The translations under genes and the position numbers were made by a program. Shown here piece after piece: positions 5,003-5,496 of a DNA stretch of 5,496 bases. The number at the start of each line of letters is the position of its first letter. The first letter of the stretch is position 1. The stretch lies in the NCBI GenBank assembly GCA_021769545.1, contig JAETSS010000099.1, forward strand, positions 1 through 5,496. The letters run 5' to 3'. Source of the DNA: Eubacterium sp. (lineage in GTDB: Bacteria; Bacillota_A; Clostridia; Peptostreptococcales; Anaerovoracaceae). Under the pieces are notes generated by a model. It ran no database searches. It was not told the DNA's origin and saw only the letters and a program-made list of their open reading frames with translations.

Positions 5003-5496
5003 GTGTTTTTTGGACGAAAAGAAGAATTAGCAAGCATGCAGAAGCGTTATGATAAGGGCAGATTTGAGTGCGTTGTTATTTACGGGCGGCGCCGTGTCGG
5101 TAAAACATCTCTTATTAATGAATTTTGCAAAGATAAGAAGACTATTTATTTTTCTGCTATCAGAGGAACGGCTAAGGAAAATCTTGATGAGCTTTCGAAG
5201 CAGATTCATGAATATAAAGAGAACGGCAGAAATAACTCTCCTGTATATAACTCTTTTGCCGATGCTTTTGACGAAATAACAGCTCTTGCTGAAAAAGACA
5301 GATTGGTATTTGTTATAGATGAATATCCGTATCTTGCTGATGCAGATCGGTCTGTTTCGTCCAGATTGCAGCATATTATAGACCACAAATGGGTGAACGG
5401 CAATTTATATATGATTTTGTGCGGTTCTTCCCTGAGTTTTATGTAAAATCAGGTTTTGAGCTATGAAAGCCCTCTGTATGGCAGAAGAACAGCTCA
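5003..5496 (+). pseudogene. Archaeal-type P-loop ATPase (ATPase_2 family), interrupted by an in-frame stop, 3' end beyond the window
   Basis: Codons 1-147 encode the N-terminal part of an AAA+/STAND-like ATPase. The family start FFGRKEEL is at 2-9, Walker A is GRRRVGKT at 28-35, Walker B is LVFVIDE at 101-107 with Asp106-Glu107, and a sensor-1-like strand YMILCGSS is at 136-143. A TAA follows at 5444-5446, but the same frame continues as NQVLSYESPLYGRRTA up to the edge. That matches what family members usually carry directly after GSSLSFM (an acidic residue, then QVLxYxSPLYGRR). One base change, for example GAA to TAA, explains it. Intact proteins usually have about 450 residues or more, with a C-terminal DUF234-type region. 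The start is GTG, with GGAGG at 4992-4996 and six bases between; the next Met (residue 12) would cut into the conserved start. Codons favour A/T endings, unlike the wall genes, which suggests separate acquisition. The cellular role of this family is poorly known. Confidence 0.85.

Overview
The window looks like chromosomal DNA of a Gram-positive anaerobe of the Clostridia type (Bacillota). The reasons are strong purine-rich Shine-Dalgarno sites (GGAGG or AGGGGG) before every accepted gene, moderate GC content, and an FHA-linked SEDS/penicillin-binding-protein pair. The taxonomic call is inference and does not go below class level.

Left part, minus strand (1-3581): a two-gene cell-wall operon read right to left. 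The first gene (3581 to 1278) encodes a 767-residue fusion: an N-terminal membrane helix, a cytoplasmic FHA phosphothreonine-binding domain, a SEDS glycan polymerase core (FtsW/RodA/SpoVE family), and a long charged tail that contains five tandem 12-residue Gln/Arg repeats. The second gene overlaps it by four bases (ATGA) and encodes a class B penicillin-binding protein (transpeptidase) that runs off the left edge just before its C-terminus. Polymerase and crosslinker are thus made as a translationally coupled pair, and the FHA domain offers a route to control by a Ser/Thr kinase. No kinase or phosphatase gene is visible in this window.

Middle (3582-4453): a 228-base divergent intergenic region carries a good minus-strand promoter for the wall operon and a plausible back-to-back plus-strand promoter. 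The latter drives a single 185-residue cytosolic protein made of two diverged copies of one small alpha/beta domain, probably of the DUF6506 type. A strong hairpin terminator follows it.

Right part (4454-5496): more AT-rich, accessory-looking DNA. It begins with a noncoding stretch holding six alternating copies of a TTCCAAA-type word, arranged as nested inverted repeats (possible MITE or structured RNA). A weak promoter and a 15-base-period direct repeat follow. Last comes the 5' part of an archaeal-type (ATPase_2 family) P-loop ATPase gene with a GTG start. Its reading frame is cut by an in-frame TAA after 147 codons, yet family-like sequence continues in the same frame to the window edge, so it is best called a nonsense-interrupted gene.
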